Source: Lachnoanaerobaculum sp. OBRC5-5 | Lineage (GTDB): Bacteria; Bacillota; Clostridia; Lachnospirales; Lachnospiraceae | Assembly: GCF_000296385.1 (NCBI RefSeq) | Contig: NZ_JH815185.1 | Span: forward strand, 1,838,930 to 1,902,929 | DNA length: 64,000 nt | Direction of reading: 5' to 3' | Part shown: positions 25,875 to 36,069 of the stretch, piece by piece | How the letters are laid out: every line of letters begins with the position of its first letter | How positions within the stretch are numbered: position 1 is the stretch's first letter | Program-made: the position numbers and the translations under genes | Notes under the pieces: generated by a model | What the model was told of the DNA's origin: nothing | Database searches by the model: none | What the model saw: the letters and a program-made list of their open reading frames with translations, nothing else

Positions 25875-28800
25875 TTATCCCAAAAGCTCAAGCAATTCCT
25901 CTTTTGAAATATTTGCCAAGGATATGCCCTCTTCAAAGTTTAATACTCTGTCAGCCAAATCCTTCTTTGACTCTTGAAGCTTAACTATCTTCTCTTCTAT
26001 AGTTCCCTTTGCAATAAGTCTGTAAACCGTTACTTTATTTTTTTGCCCTATTCTGTGGGCTCTGTCTGTGGCCTGATTTTGTGCCGCAAAATTCCACCAC
26101 GGATCATAGTGAATAACTATGTCGGCACCTACAAGATTAAGACCTGTACCTCCCGCTTTCAATGAAATAAGGAATACATTTGTATCGTCATTATTAAAAT
26201 CATTTACAAGCTTGATTCTTTTTTCTTTACTTGTAGAACCTGTAATAACGTAGCTGCTTATATTTTCTTCTTCAAATCTCTTCTTTATTATATCAAGCAT
26301 TGAAGTAAATTGTGAAAATAAAAGAATTTTATGTCCTGCTTCTATACCGCTCTTTACAAGATCGATACAGGTTTCAAGTTTTGCTGAATCTCCGGTATAA
26401 TCTTCAAAAATAAGCCCCGGATCGCAGCAGATTTGTCTTAGCTTTGTAATCTCCGACAATATTATCATCTTTGAACTGTTATATTCTTCATTGCCGTTTA
26501 ATACATTTTTCAGTTTGGTAAGCTCGGTATCATATGCCAACTGCTGCTTTTTATCAAACCTTGATACTCTGACTTCTTCTATCTTATCCGGCAAATCCGT
26601 TGCCACCTCGGACTTAAGCCTTCTAAGTACAAAAGGACTGATCATCTTTGAAAGAAGCTTTGCGCTTTCATCATTACCGTCTTTTACTATCGTATTTTCA
26701 TACTTTGATTTGAATGAATTATAACTGTACAAAAATCCCGGCATTATATAATCAAAAATACTCCAAAGCTCACTTAATCTGTTCTCTATCGGTGTTCCGG
26801 TCAAAGCATACTTTACATCAGCTTTCACAGTTTTTACCGCCTTTGCAACTCCGGTATTTTGATTTTTTATAAACTGGGCCTCATCAATTATCTGATGAGA
26901 AAATCTCATATCATGATACAGTGAAATATCTCTTCTTAAGGTATCATAAGAACTTATATAGATATCAAAAGCTTCATGCTCTTCAATACTTTTTTGCCTT
27001 TCTTCTTTGGCGGCCGCAAGTACACATACTCTAAGTTCACCCTTTGTATCAAATTTTGATATTTCCTCACTCCAATTATATACTAAAGATGCCGGACATA
27101 CTATAAGAGCTTTTTTAAGCCTTCCGTTCTTTTTTGCATCTATCAAAAGAGATATAATCTGCAGGGTCTTTCCAAGTCCCATATCATCTGCCAAAATTCC
27201 GCCAAATCCCAGCTCTTCCACGGAACGCAACCATTTAAAGCCTTCTTTTTGATATTTCCTTAAAACATTTGACACTTCAGCCGGCGGAACAAAGTCCATG
27301 GATTTTATATTGTCAAATTTCTCAATCAGTTTTACAAAACTCTCATCTCTTCTTTCTACCAGTTCATTATGCGCTTCCATCATTTCATCAATATAGAGTG
27401 AACGATACAAAGGCACTGTAAGTGCACCGGCTCTCAAATCTTTCGGAGAAATTTCCAGTACATTCAGCATCTCATTGAAATTCTTCATGTACTCGGAATC
27501 CATATTTATAAAAGCTCCGCTCTTTAAACGATAATATTTTTTCTTTTTTCTGTAACTTGTAACAATATTTGCAAGTTCCTCTACACTCATATCATCTGAT
27601 AAGAATTCCAGTTGCAAAAGATTTGAATTTACAGATACTCCAACTCCGGCAGCAGGCTTTTTGTATACTCTGATATTATTGAAAGCCTCACTTCCAAGTA
27701 CCTTCCCGTATTTATTTAATTTATCAATACCCGAAACCTTCAGCTCATAAAGTTCCTCTTCTGTCTCTGCACTAAGGAAATTTTGCTTATCCTCATAGGG
27801 AAGATATATCTTTAAAGCCTCTATAGCCTTTTCTTCCCGTTTTTGATTTCTTAAAAGCTCATTATCATTTCTTTCAAATATTTTCCCCGATAAAATATCC
27901 ACTCTGCCGCCGGTATAAGTCGCTTCCGCTCTTCCCGTTACAATGTTATCTTCCATATCAAGATAATATGTAATCTCCGGCTTTTCAGGCACAAAACTTA
28001 TTGCCTCTGGAGCATTATCTACTATATTCGCATAATCTTTTATACTTGGCAATACATTGGAATAAAACCTGCCTATATTTTTTCTTCCTATTTTTATCTC
28101 CCGATATCCGTACCCCGAATCATTCATTGCTTTAAATATCTTCAAAAGATTTTCATCACATCTGTTAAGATAATTATCTTTAATGCAGTATACATAATTG
28201 TTTGATATAAACGACAGAGGAAAATCCACTTCCAGGTTTATACCTGCAAACAGATCTCTGTCATAAATAGGATTTATCTCGATAGTAATCTTTTCATTGA
28301 AATCTCTAAGTTCAATATCCGTAACGGTTTTCTTTGAGAAGTACTCTGTTGTAAGCTCTACTTTTTCTCCGACAAGTAAGTTGTAAATATCATCTATATT
28401 TGCTCCGTCTACCTGTATTTTTGATACATTAAGACCTGTCTTTACATAGTCAAGCAGTTTATAGCTTATAGAAGCCTCTGTATCCACAAGCTCTTCAATA
28501 AACTTTACATATTTTATACTCTTATCGTCAAATGCCCCATAGCCAAGCTTAACACTGTCGTTTTTCCCAAGAGGATAAATTTCATTATCTCTTAGTGCAT
28601 CAACAAAATTTCTGTAACTTTTTATCTGCACGAGCTTTTTTCTGCCGATTTTAAACTGTATATATAAGCTTGTATCATACTCGCTCTTATACGACATTAT
28701 AAGCTTAGGTACTATATGTACAGGTTCTTCATTAATGTCGGTTTCTTCATCAAAATGCGAAAGAAAAGCTTCCCCGAAGTAATTTGTTTCATCCCCCAGC

Positions 28801-29300
28801 TCATGGCTGTCTAAATATGCATTTAAAAGAAACACCGTTGCAACCACATGTTCGCAGTTCCTTGTATCATTAAGGTACCCTCTGATTCTGTTTTTATCAG
28901 AACATTTCGAACAACTACAATATGCTCTTTTTAATCTGTCTTTGCCAAACTCTATATCCACTTTGCAATTTTCAGATGATTCAACCTTTGCAACCGCTAT
29001 TCCGCAAACGTTAGGATCCTGAGTATAATATCCGTATGCATTTCCATATGATATTATACCGTCGCTTACTTCAGTCAAACGTACCTGATTGTTTTTTATC
29101 AGCTCTTTAGCCTTCTTTGCAGTATCGGCAGACATAGAAAGGCTATCTATAATAGCCTCTCCGTCGAAGTATTTATAAATAGCCTTTTTCTCTTCCGTAT
29201 CCGAAGCGGATATCATATCCGCCTTTATATTTTCCATATCTTCTTTTTCTTTTTTTAAATCAGCGGCTGTTTTCACGCCGTCAAGAAAACGAAAATCCAT
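25875..29300 (-). CDS. SNF2-family DNA-dependent ATPase/helicase with SWIM zinc finger
   Basis: 1141 residues. An N-terminal SWIM-type zinc motif (C-S-C-S-x-C ... NCEHVVA, about 127-160) is followed by a bacterial SNF2-associated region (about 200-640) and the two RecA-like lobes with Walker A ADDMGLGKT, the Walker B/motif II DEAQ, and motif VI QATDRAHRIGQ near the end. Such proteins are double-stranded DNA translocases. Bacterial SNF2-SWIM members are commonly linked to chromosome maintenance or transcription, but no specific function is known. It lies between hprK and an S41 protease with tiny gaps (about 35 and 2 bp). SD GAGG upstream. Confidence 0.92.
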   Translation of the reverse strand: MDFRFLDGVKTAADLKKEKEDMENIKADMISASDTEEKKAIYKYFDGEAIIDSLSMSADTAKKAKELIKNNQVRLTEVSDGIISYGNAYGYYTQDPNVCGIAVAKVESSENCKVDIEFGKDRLKRAYCSCSKCSDKNRIRGYLNDTRNCEHVVATVFLLNAYLDSHELGDETNYFGEAFLSHFDEETDINEEPVHIVPKLIMSYKSEYDTSLYIQFKIGRKKLVQIKSYRNFVDALRDNEIYPLGKNDSVKLGYGAFDDKSIKYVKFIEELVDTEASISYKLLDYVKTGLNVSKIQVDGANIDDIYNLLVGEKVELTTEYFSKKTVTDIELRDFNEKITIEINPIYDRDLFAGINLEVDFPLSFISNNYVYCIKDNYLNRCDENLLKIFKAMNDSGYGYREIKIGRKNIGRFYSNVLPSIKDYANIVDNAPEAISFVPEKPEITYYLDMEDNIVTGRAEATYTGGRVDILSGKIFERNDNELLRNQKREEKAIEALKIYLPYEDKQNFLSAETEEELYELKVSGIDKLNKYGKVLGSEAFNNIRVYKKPAAGVGVSVNSNLLQLEFLSDDMSVEELANIVTSYRKKKKYYRLKSGAFINMDSEYMKNFNEMLNVLEISPKDLRAGALTVPLYRSLYIDEMMEAHNELVERRDESFVKLIEKFDNIKSMDFVPPAEVSNVLRKYQKEGFKWLRSVEELGFGGILADDMGLGKTLQIISLLIDAKKNGRLKKALIVCPASLVYNWSEEISKFDTKGELRVCVLAAAKEERQKSIEEHEAFDIYISSYDTLRRDISLYHDMRFSHQIIDEAQFIKNQNTGVAKAVKTVKADVKYALTGTPIENRLSELWSIFDYIMPGFLYSYNSFKSKYENTIVKDGNDESAKLLSKMISPFVLRRLKSEVATDLPDKIEEVRVSRFDKKQQLAYDTELTKLKNVLNGNEEYNSSKMIILSEITKLRQICCDPGLIFEDYTGDSAKLETCIDLVKSGIEAGHKILLFSQFTSMLDIIKKRFEEENISSYVITGSTSKEKRIKLVNDFNNDDTNVFLISLKAGGTGLNLVGADIVIHYDPWWNFAAQNQATDRAHRIGQKNKVTVYRLIAKGTIEEKIVKLQESKKDLADRVLNFEEGISLANISKEELLELLG

Positions 29301-29302
29301 TT

Positions 29303-30628
29303 TTATTCCTCATTCTTTAATATATCAATAGCAGCACTAAGCTGATTGTCGGAATCAGTTCCTATCTTTGCACCTTCATTTAAATCCACCTCTAAATCAG
29401 GCTTTATTCCTACCTTATGTAAGTCATAACCTGACGGAGGATAGTAATGCTGTGTAGTAATTTTAACTGCCGTACCGTCTCCAAGCGGAAGTACATTTTG
29501 TACTATACCCTTACCGAATGTGGTTTTTCCTACCACTGTACCCCACTCAAAGTCTCTGAATGTGGCTGTAAAAACTTCCGATGCGGATGCCGAGTTCTCA
29601 TTTACAAGTACAACCATAGGAATCTTCAACTCATGACTTCCGTCAGAATAATACTCCTCTCTTTTTCCGTACTTGTCTTCCGTATATAAAACCAATCCGT
29701 CAGGCAGTATATAATCAAGCATATCCACCACCTGATCAAGCAATCCTCCCGGGTTTCCACGAAGGTCCACTATCAGCTTTGTCATTCCCTGTGACTGCAA
29801 CGACTCTATATTTGATTTAAACTGCTCCGAGGTAACCGCATCAAACTGACTTACAGCTATATAGCCGATATTGTTATCAAGCATTTTACCTGCTACGGTC
29901 TCCACCTCTATAGATCTTCTTGTAAGGTCAAGTTCAACTTCTTTTCTTTCATCACCTCTGAGGACTGTCATTTTAAAACTTGTGCCCTCTTCACCTCTGA
30001 TTTTGGTCTTTACAAGTATATCCATATCCGTTCCGGCAACTTCTTCACCGTCTATTTTATAGATAATATCTCCGACCTGAAGCCCCGCATCATTTGCCGG
30101 ACTGTTATCAAATATCTTTACAATGGTGATAATCTTGGTATTCGGATTTTGTGAAACCACGGCACCAATACCTGAGTACTTACCCTCGGTATCTTCATTG
30201 AGCGCCTTGTATTCCTCCTTTGTATAATATACCGTATAAGGATCTCCAAGTCCGTTCATCATTCCGGCGTAAATACCGTCTTCCAACTTTGTCATATCTT
30301 CATCAAACAGAAAATACCTGTCTATGATATTTTGTAAAACCGATGTCTTTTCTTCTATTTTTTTATAGTCCAGCTTACTGTTTCTCTTTAAAAACAGCGA
30401 AAGTACATTTCCGTTATTGAATGCAAAAGCAAATCCTACATATACCAAAACAAACGATGTCATGATTCCCAGAATAAATCCTATAACCCCGTTCATTCTC
30501 CCTTTTCTTTTTTGATTTCTTTCCCGATTCCTATCATCTCTTAGGCCGGAACCGTTTGCACCGGCTCTTCCTTGTTGTCTTTCATTGATATATTTCTCAT
30601 AGTCATCTATTTCACGATGCTCAAACAT
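29303..30628 (-). CDS. S41 family C-terminal processing protease (CtpA type)
   Basis: 441 residues. A cytoplasmic Arg-rich N-tail (to about 44) is followed by one membrane anchor (about 46-68), a PDZ domain (about 135-225, with GLQVGDIIYKIDGEEV), and the tail-specific protease domain with catalytic Ser in NENSASASEVF and Lys in GKTTFGKGIVQ, the Ser-Lys dyad of the family. It would cleave exported or envelope proteins outside the membrane. The SNF2 gene follows after 2 bp. SD GGAGG precedes the ATG. Confidence 0.93.
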   Translation of the reverse strand: MFEHREIDDYEKYINERQQGRAGANGSGLRDDRNRERNQKRKGRMNGVIGFILGIMTSFVLVYVGFAFAFNNGNVLSLFLKRNSKLDYKKIEEKTSVLQNIIDRYFLFDEDMTKLEDGIYAGMMNGLGDPYTVYYTKEEYKALNEDTEGKYSGIGAVVSQNPNTKIITIVKIFDNSPANDAGLQVGDIIYKIDGEEVAGTDMDILVKTKIRGEEGTSFKMTVLRGDERKEVELDLTRRSIEVETVAGKMLDNNIGYIAVSQFDAVTSEQFKSNIESLQSQGMTKLIVDLRGNPGGLLDQVVDMLDYILPDGLVLYTEDKYGKREEYYSDGSHELKIPMVVLVNENSASASEVFTATFRDFEWGTVVGKTTFGKGIVQNVLPLGDGTAVKITTQHYYPPSGYDLHKVGIKPDLEVDLNEGAKIGTDSDNQLSAAIDILKNEE

Positions 30629-30669
30629 ATAACACCTCCATTTTCTCTATCCCCTACTATATCACACAT

Positions 30670-30699
30670 TAAAAATAAAGGGGAGATATAAATCTCCCC
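30670..30699 (-). terminator. Terminator after the CdaR-type regulator gene
   Basis: GGGGAGAT/ATCTCCCC, 8-bp stem with a 4-nt loop, followed by TTTATTTTT on the minus strand. Confidence 0.85.
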
Positions 30700-30731
30700 A
30701 TATACTAATTTATTAAATTTTATTTTCAAAC

Positions 30732-31820
30732 TTAGTAGCCGAGTTTATCCATGTATGACATATACTTTACAACCATCAATGCGATCTTAAAGGTGATTGC
30801 ATCCTCAAACATTCTAAGGTCAAGTCCTGTACTCTTTTGAAGCTTATCCAAACGATATACCAAAGTATTTCTATGGATAAAGAGCTGTCTTGATGTTTCG
30901 GATACATTCAGACTGTTTTCAAAGAATTTGTTGATTGTAGTAAGTGTCTCTTCATCAAGATCCTCAGGATTCTTTCCGTCAAATATCTCCTTGATAAACA
31001 TCTTGCAAAGAGGTATAGGTAACTGATAAATAAGTCTTCCTATTCCAAGTCTTGAATATGCAACAATGTTCTCTGCAGCATAGAATATCTTACCTACATC
31101 AAGTGCCATCTTAGCTTCTTTATAAGACTTTGACACCTCTTTGATCTCATTTACTATAGTTCCGTAAGCAACTGTAACGTTCAAGATTCCGATAGAATTA
31201 AGCTCATCTATAACAGATCTTGCCACCCTGTCCAAATCCTCGTATGCAGATCCTTCCTTCATCTCTTTTACAAGAATGATATCTCTCTCATCAACAGCCG
31301 TAACAAAGTCCTTATTTCTTGATGCAAAAAGAGCTTTTACAGCTTCAAGGCTTGATACATCTCTCTCATTCTTTGTTTCAATGATATATACCACTCTTCT
31401 TACAGTAGTCTCGATATGTAATTTCTTTGCTCTGTTGTAGATATCTACAAGCAGCAAATTGTCAAGCAAGAGATTCTTTATAAAGTTGTCTTTATCAAAT
31501 CTCTCCTTATACGCTATAAGAAGGTTCTCTACCTGGAATGATGCCATTCTTCCCACCATATAGGTGTCATCGGTTGTTCCCTCAACCATAAGAACATACT
31601 CAAGCTGATGCTCATCAAAAATCTTAAAAAACTGGAATCCTCCTATTGCCTGAGAGTCTGCGAGAGAACTCGCAAATGTACTTACCTGTAATCCGTAAGT
31701 ATCGGCCTCGGCAAAAGTTGTTGCTAAAACCTTACCCTCAATGTCACAAACACAAAGTTCTGTTCTCGTAATACTCTTTAAACCATCTATGGTATTTTGA
31801 AGAATCTGGTTTGAGATCAT
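30732..31820 (-). CDS. CdaR/PucR-type transcriptional regulator
   Basis: 362 residues. The N-terminal third resembles the sugar-diacid-recognition domain of CdaR-like regulators (ISNQILQNTIDGLKSITRTE...), the middle is a GGDEF-like regulatory fold, and the end carries the HTH_30 DNA-binding helix pair (LNVSETSRQLFIHRNTLVYR then LDKLQKSTGLDLR). Such regulators activate carbohydrate-acid or purine catabolism genes in response to a small ligand; none is adjacent, so the target is unknown. Single-gene unit with its own terminator and a 326-bp upstream region. SD AAAGGAG. Confidence 0.85.
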   Translation of the reverse strand: MISNQILQNTIDGLKSITRTELCVCDIEGKVLATTFAEADTYGLQVSTFASSLADSQAIGGFQFFKIFDEHQLEYVLMVEGTTDDTYMVGRMASFQVENLLIAYKERFDKDNFIKNLLLDNLLLVDIYNRAKKLHIETTVRRVVYIIETKNERDVSSLEAVKALFASRNKDFVTAVDERDIILVKEMKEGSAYEDLDRVARSVIDELNSIGILNVTVAYGTIVNEIKEVSKSYKEAKMALDVGKIFYAAENIVAYSRLGIGRLIYQLPIPLCKMFIKEIFDGKNPEDLDEETLTTINKFFENSLNVSETSRQLFIHRNTLVYRLDKLQKSTGLDLRMFEDAITFKIALMVVKYMSYMDKLGY

Positions 31821-32146
31821 ATAATTATCTCCTTTACTCTATTACTTTTCTCTACCATCTCATACAAAAATCAGAATGAGACAGTCATTAATCAGCCGTC
31901 ATATTTGACAACAATTAATTTTCGAATCCGATCTGCTCTAAATACCTGATAGCAGATATTAACAAGTTTCACATAAATAATAATGCATTATCACAAGTAA
32001 ATCAATAGGAAATACGATTTTTTTAATTTGTTTATGTAATTTTGCCCATACATAATAGGGTATACGAGTGTTCTATTAAAAATTTACCATATCTATAAAG
32101 AACGTCATGTGCCGTTTTCACTTATTGTAGATATTATATAAAAACT
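31821..32146. other. Intergenic region between dapF and the CdaR-type regulator
   Basis: No gene seen. It should hold the regulator promoter. ATCTGCT (31931-31937) and AGCAGAT (31951-31957) form a 7-bp dyad that could be an operator. Next to the dapF stop, AAACTT/AAGTTT followed by TTTAT on the minus strand is a weak terminator candidate (32125-32145). Confidence 0.4.
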
Positions 32147-32950
32147 TTAAAAGTTTATTTCACCGGTAAATACATACTCGGCCTTACCTCTCATATATAT
32201 CTCATCACCGACAAGACTGATGTCAAGATTTCCTCCAAGCAGGTGAACTCTTACGGTAGTTTCACATAATCCTCTTTTCATTGTGGCAAACGCACTTGCA
32301 CATGCTCCCGTGCCGCAGGCAAGAGTTTCTCCGGATCCTCTCTCCCATACTCTCATATGAATATTCTTTCTGTCTTCTATATAGATAAATTCGGAATTTA
32401 CCTTTTGCGGAAATCTCTCATGTTTCTCATAGTACTCGCCGACATTTTCAAGATTCATCTCTTTAAGTTCTTTCAAAGAATCTACATAATATACGGCGTG
32501 CGGATTTCCTATATCCACTCCTATAAACTCTTTCTCTTCACCGTTTATCAATATCTTCTCAGGAAAATCCGATGTAATTTTTGCCTTGCCCATATTTACA
32601 TTAATATATTCGGCAACACCGTCTTTTGGTTCCACTTCAATGTACTTAATGCCTGCGCCTGTTTCCATGGTAAACTTTTCAGACTTCACATAGCCATGGT
32701 CGTATACATATTTTGCCACACATCTTGAGCCGTTTCCACACATAAGCCCCCTACTTCCGTCGGCATTGTACATATCCATCTTTACATCCGCTATATCTGA
32801 AGGGCATAAAAGTATCAGACCGTCACTGCCGATACCGAAATGTCTGTCACTTACCTTTATAGCAACCTCACTTGGATTTTCCACCTTTTCCTTGAAGCAG
32901 TCCACATATACATAGTCGTTTCCCGCTCCCTGCATTTTTACAAACTTCAT
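32147..32950 (-). CDS. dapF: Diaminopimelate epimerase
   Basis: 267 residues. It converts LL- to meso-diaminopimelate for lysine and peptidoglycan synthesis. The two catalytic cysteines are in MCGNGSRC and CGTGACASA, and MQGAGNDYVYVD is the canonical N-terminus. An in-frame ATG at 32962 is part of the sequence ATGGAGAATTTTATG, in which GGAG serves as SD for the second ATG, so the start at 32950 is chosen. It follows the ANTAR regulator by 18 bp and closes the arg-glnA-dapF run. Confidence 0.95.
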   Translation of the reverse strand: MKFVKMQGAGNDYVYVDCFKEKVENPSEVAIKVSDRHFGIGSDGLILLCPSDIADVKMDMYNADGSRGLMCGNGSRCVAKYVYDHGYVKSEKFTMETGAGIKYIEVEPKDGVAEYINVNMGKAKITSDFPEKILINGEEKEFIGVDIGNPHAVYYVDSLKELKEMNLENVGEYYEKHERFPQKVNSEFIYIEDRKNIHMRVWERGSGETLACGTGACASAFATMKRGLCETTVRVHLLGGNLDISLVGDEIYMRGKAEYVFTGEINF

Positions 32951-32968
32951 AAAATTCTCCATCTATAT

Positions 32969-33520
32969 TTATTCCTTACCACCATATAACAAACAAATCT
33001 TTTTTGCCGTATTGATAATGGTTTCTCCGTTTTTCATACTGCTGATCTGCAAATATTTATGTGCCTCAGGCTCAGTCATATTTTTATACTTTATCAAAAG
33101 TTCCTTGGCTTTTTGTATAGCCATAAAATTCTTGCTGCCACGCTCTTCCTGCTTTTTCTTTCTTTTTCTCTCATAATAAAGTTTATCCGATATTTCACTC
33201 ACCTTTTTTACCAGTTCTATTACTTTAAAAGGCATCGGTAAAAAGTTTATATCTTCATCCGGGTTTTCATCAAGCTTACCGGGTGAACACACCAGCAAAA
33301 GCTCGCAGGTTTCATTCATATTCTCCTTAAGCTCCATATATTGCATATCATTAAGCTGATAAGCACAGACCACAATGCCATAATCAATATCGTCAGACAG
33401 ATTTATTGCCTGAGCACCTGATGCCACCACTCCGACAATAGAATATCCGTTTTTTATCAAAATCGACCTCAAAACCTTGCTGTCACTAGGATTTGGAAAT
33501 GCAATGATTATATCTGACAT
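32969..33520 (-). CDS. ANTAR-domain RNA-binding antitermination regulator with a degenerate receiver
   Basis: 183 residues. The N-terminal part (1-110) is a response-regulator-like fold, but the strand where the phosphoacceptor Asp belongs reads IVVCAYQLND, with Ala in that place, so classical phosphorylation seems excluded. A basic linker (RKRKKKQEER) is followed by a C-terminal ANTAR domain (about 128-180, with AIQKAKELLIKYKNMTEPEA). ANTAR proteins bind paired hairpins in nascent RNA to prevent termination. Its position just after glnA matches known glnA-ANTAR pairs in Clostridia that control nitrogen-assimilation genes. Confidence 0.85.
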   Translation of the reverse strand: MSDIIIAFPNPSDSKVLRSILIKNGYSIVGVVASGAQAINLSDDIDYGIVVCAYQLNDMQYMELKENMNETCELLLVCSPGKLDENPDEDINFLPMPFKVIELVKKVSEISDKLYYERKRKKKQEERGSKNFMAIQKAKELLIKYKNMTEPEAHKYLQISSMKNGETIINTAKKICLLYGGKE

Positions 33521-33562
33521 TACTGTCCTTTCTCCTTGATTAAAAACTGAAAAAGTTCTTTA

Positions 33563-34867
33563 CTAGAATCTTTCCAGATATTTCTTAATCTCCCAGTCTG
33601 TTATAGCATTGTTAAATTCGTTCCACTCGATTTTCTTTGCCTCTATGTACTCATCAAATATTTGAGCTCCAAGTTTTTCCTTCACAAAATTTGAATTTTC
33701 AAATTCATCTATTGCCTCACTTAATGTATCCGGAAGCTTTTTAATATTATAATTTTTTCCCGAGTACATATTTTCATTAATGGCATCTTCAAGCTCCATA
33801 TTGTTTTCAATCCCGTCCAGTATTGAATATATAAGCATCGCAATACAAAGATACGGATTTGTAGCGGAATCCGGGCTTCTAAGTTCAAGTTTTATCTGAT
33901 TGTTTCTTTCTGTCGGTATTCTAAGAAGAGCACTTCTGTTTGAATTTGAGCTCCACGACACATAGACCGGTGCATCAAAATTCGGCTTCAATCTCTTATA
34001 AGAATTTACCAAAGGATTATTTATAAGTGATAATTCCCTTGCATGATGAAGAATTCCCGCAATTGTTGATTTTGCCTTTGAACTTAGCCTTGCATTATCT
34101 TCAAATATATTTTTTCCGTTATCGTCAAAAGCGGATATTTTAAAATGCATTCCGCTTCCGTTTTCATTCTCAAAAAGTTTCGGCATAAAGGAAGCACTGA
34201 GACCATGTCTTTTTGCCAAAGTTTTTACCGCCATTCTGAATGTCTGAATGGCATCGGCACATTTTAGCGCATCCTGATCCGTAAAATCTATCTCATGCTG
34301 TGCCTTTGCTATCTCATGATGTGAAGACTTTATCTTTATACCCATCTCTTCCAAAGTCAGCACAATATCTCTTCTGATATTTTCAGACATATCAAGAGGG
34401 CCGATATCAAAATAGCTGGCCTTTTCCTTTACATTCAAACTCACTTCACCTTTATCATCAGTGTTAAGCAAAAAGAATTCGCACTCGGCTTCAATAAATA
34501 TATTAAGTCCTAACTGCCTTGCTTTATCATATGCATCAAGTAATACCGCCCTCGGGTCAGCTTCAAAAATGCTTCCGTTCGTTCTGTGAATATTGCAGAT
34601 AAATCTTGCAACCTTACCCTGCTGCGGTCTCCATGGAAATATACAAAACGTGGAAAGATCCGGATGCAAATACAAATCCGAATCTTCTATAGGTGCAAAT
34701 CCCTTCACACTTGAACCGTCAAACAGAATTTTATTTTCAAGCGCATCCTCAAGCTGGCTTGCAGTTATTGCGATATTTTTCAAAGTTCCGAAAATATCGG
34801 TAAACTGCAATCTGATAAATTCTACATCTTCCTCTTCAACTATGGCAAAAATCTCTTCCTTCGTCAT
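33563..34867 (-). CDS. glnA: Glutamine synthetase type I
   Basis: 434 residues. It makes glutamine from glutamate, ammonia and ATP. Recognised are the beta-grasp N-terminus (VEFIRLQFTDIFGTLKN), DGSSVKGFAPIEDSDLYL, the ATP/metal block SSHHEIAKAQHEIDF, the ENGSGMHFK motif and RIP...NNQIKLELRSPD. There is no adenylylation-loop insertion and the length fits the GSI-alpha group of Firmicutes, usually feedback-inhibited. It sits between argD (14 bp) and the ANTAR gene, so arginine and glutamine synthesis share one long transcript or adjacent units. SD AAGGTG. Confidence 0.96.
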   Translation of the reverse strand: MTKEEIFAIVEEEDVEFIRLQFTDIFGTLKNIAITASQLEDALENKILFDGSSVKGFAPIEDSDLYLHPDLSTFCIFPWRPQQGKVARFICNIHRTNGSIFEADPRAVLLDAYDKARQLGLNIFIEAECEFFLLNTDDKGEVSLNVKEKASYFDIGPLDMSENIRRDIVLTLEEMGIKIKSSHHEIAKAQHEIDFTDQDALKCADAIQTFRMAVKTLAKRHGLSASFMPKLFENENGSGMHFKISAFDDNGKNIFEDNARLSSKAKSTIAGILHHARELSLINNPLVNSYKRLKPNFDAPVYVSWSSNSNRSALLRIPTERNNQIKLELRSPDSATNPYLCIAMLIYSILDGIENNMELEDAINENMYSGKNYNIKKLPDTLSEAIDEFENSNFVKEKLGAQIFDEYIEAKKIEWNEFNNAITDWEIKKYLERF

Positions 34868-34881
34868 CGCTCACCTTTTCT

Positions 34882-36069
34882 TTAAAACTTATTAAGCACC
34901 CTTTTTAACCTTTCGAGTGCATCATCAACATCTTCTTTTGAAATAATAAGCGGCGGAATAAATCTCAAAACATTGCTTCCGGCATTGATAAGTACCATTT
35001 TCTCATCAAGGAGCGCATACTTTATAATATCGGCCACAGGTCTGTCAAACTCCATACCGAGAAGCAATCCCTTTCCTCTGACTTCCATTATAAAAGGATA
35101 TTCCTCTACCATACCCTCAAGTTTTTCTTTGAGATAATCTCCCACTGCTTTTACATTTCCTGTTATGTCGTCTTCCTTAAAGATATCCAGCACCTTGGAT
35201 GCCACCGCACATACCAAAGGATTTCCTCCATATGTAGAACCGTGGTCTCCCGGCTTTAGTACACCGCTTGCCTTACCCGATGTCAAAAAGGCACCTATAG
35301 GCACACCGTTACCAAGTGCCTTTGCTACCGTCATAACATCAGGCTTGATGCCGTATTCCTGCCAGGCAAAATACTGTCCTGTTCTTCCCATTCCACATTG
35401 AATCTCATCCAAAATCAATATCAAATCATGTTCATCCGTAAGCTTTTTGATACCTTCAAGAAACTCTTTAGTTGCAGGATGAATTCCACCCTCACCCTGT
35501 ACCGTCTCAAGTATTATAGCACAGGTTTTGTCACTAACAAGATTTTTTACAGACTCTATATCATTATATTTTGCAAATTTTACTCCCGGAATCAGCGGAT
35601 AAAAATCCTCTCTGTAATGCTCATTTCCCGTTACAGAAAGCGCTCCGAGGCTTCTGCCGTGAAAGCTTCCTTCCATAGCAATTATTTCAAATCTGCCGCC
35701 TGTCTTTGTACCGTATTTTTTTGCAATCTTTATCGCACCCTCTATAGCCTCGGTACCTGAGTTTGTAAAAAACACCTTTTCCATTTGGCTTATTTCAAGA
35801 AGCTTTTGTCCCGCCTCTATAACCGGCACATTATAAAAATAGTTTGATATATGCCAAAGCTTATCAGCCTGATCCTTCAGGGCTTCATTCACTCCTTTAT
35901 AATTATATCCCAGTCCCTGCACAGCAATACCGGCAAAAAAATCCAGATATTCATTTCCGTCGGTATCAAAAAGCTTTATTCCGTCACCGTGGTCAAAAAC
36001 AACCTGATACCTGTTATATGTCTTTAATAATAATTGCTCGGCGCAATCTATTGAATCTTTCATCTTCAT
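34882..36069 (-). CDS. argD: Acetylornithine aminotransferase
   Basis: 395-residue class-III PLP aminotransferase. It converts N-acetylglutamate semialdehyde to N-acetylornithine. Motifs seen are FFTNSGTEAIEGAIKIAK, MEGSFHGRSLGALSVTG, LILDEIQCGMGRTG (PLP Asp) and VAKALGNGVPIGAF with the Schiff-base Lys. The ATG overlaps the argB TGA (ATGA), so translation is coupled to argB; the stop in argB could therefore reduce argD expression. SD AGGAG lies in the argB tail. Confidence 0.95.
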   Translation of the reverse strand: MKMKDSIDCAEQLLLKTYNRYQVVFDHGDGIKLFDTDGNEYLDFFAGIAVQGLGYNYKGVNEALKDQADKLWHISNYFYNVPVIEAGQKLLEISQMEKVFFTNSGTEAIEGAIKIAKKYGTKTGGRFEIIAMEGSFHGRSLGALSVTGNEHYREDFYPLIPGVKFAKYNDIESVKNLVSDKTCAIILETVQGEGGIHPATKEFLEGIKKLTDEHDLILILDEIQCGMGRTGQYFAWQEYGIKPDVMTVAKALGNGVPIGAFLTSGKASGVLKPGDHGSTYGGNPLVCAVASKVLDIFKEDDITGNVKAVGDYLKEKLEGMVEEYPFIMEVRGKGLLLGMEFDRPVADIIKYALLDEKMVLINAGSNVLRFIPPLIISKEDVDDALERLKRVLNKF

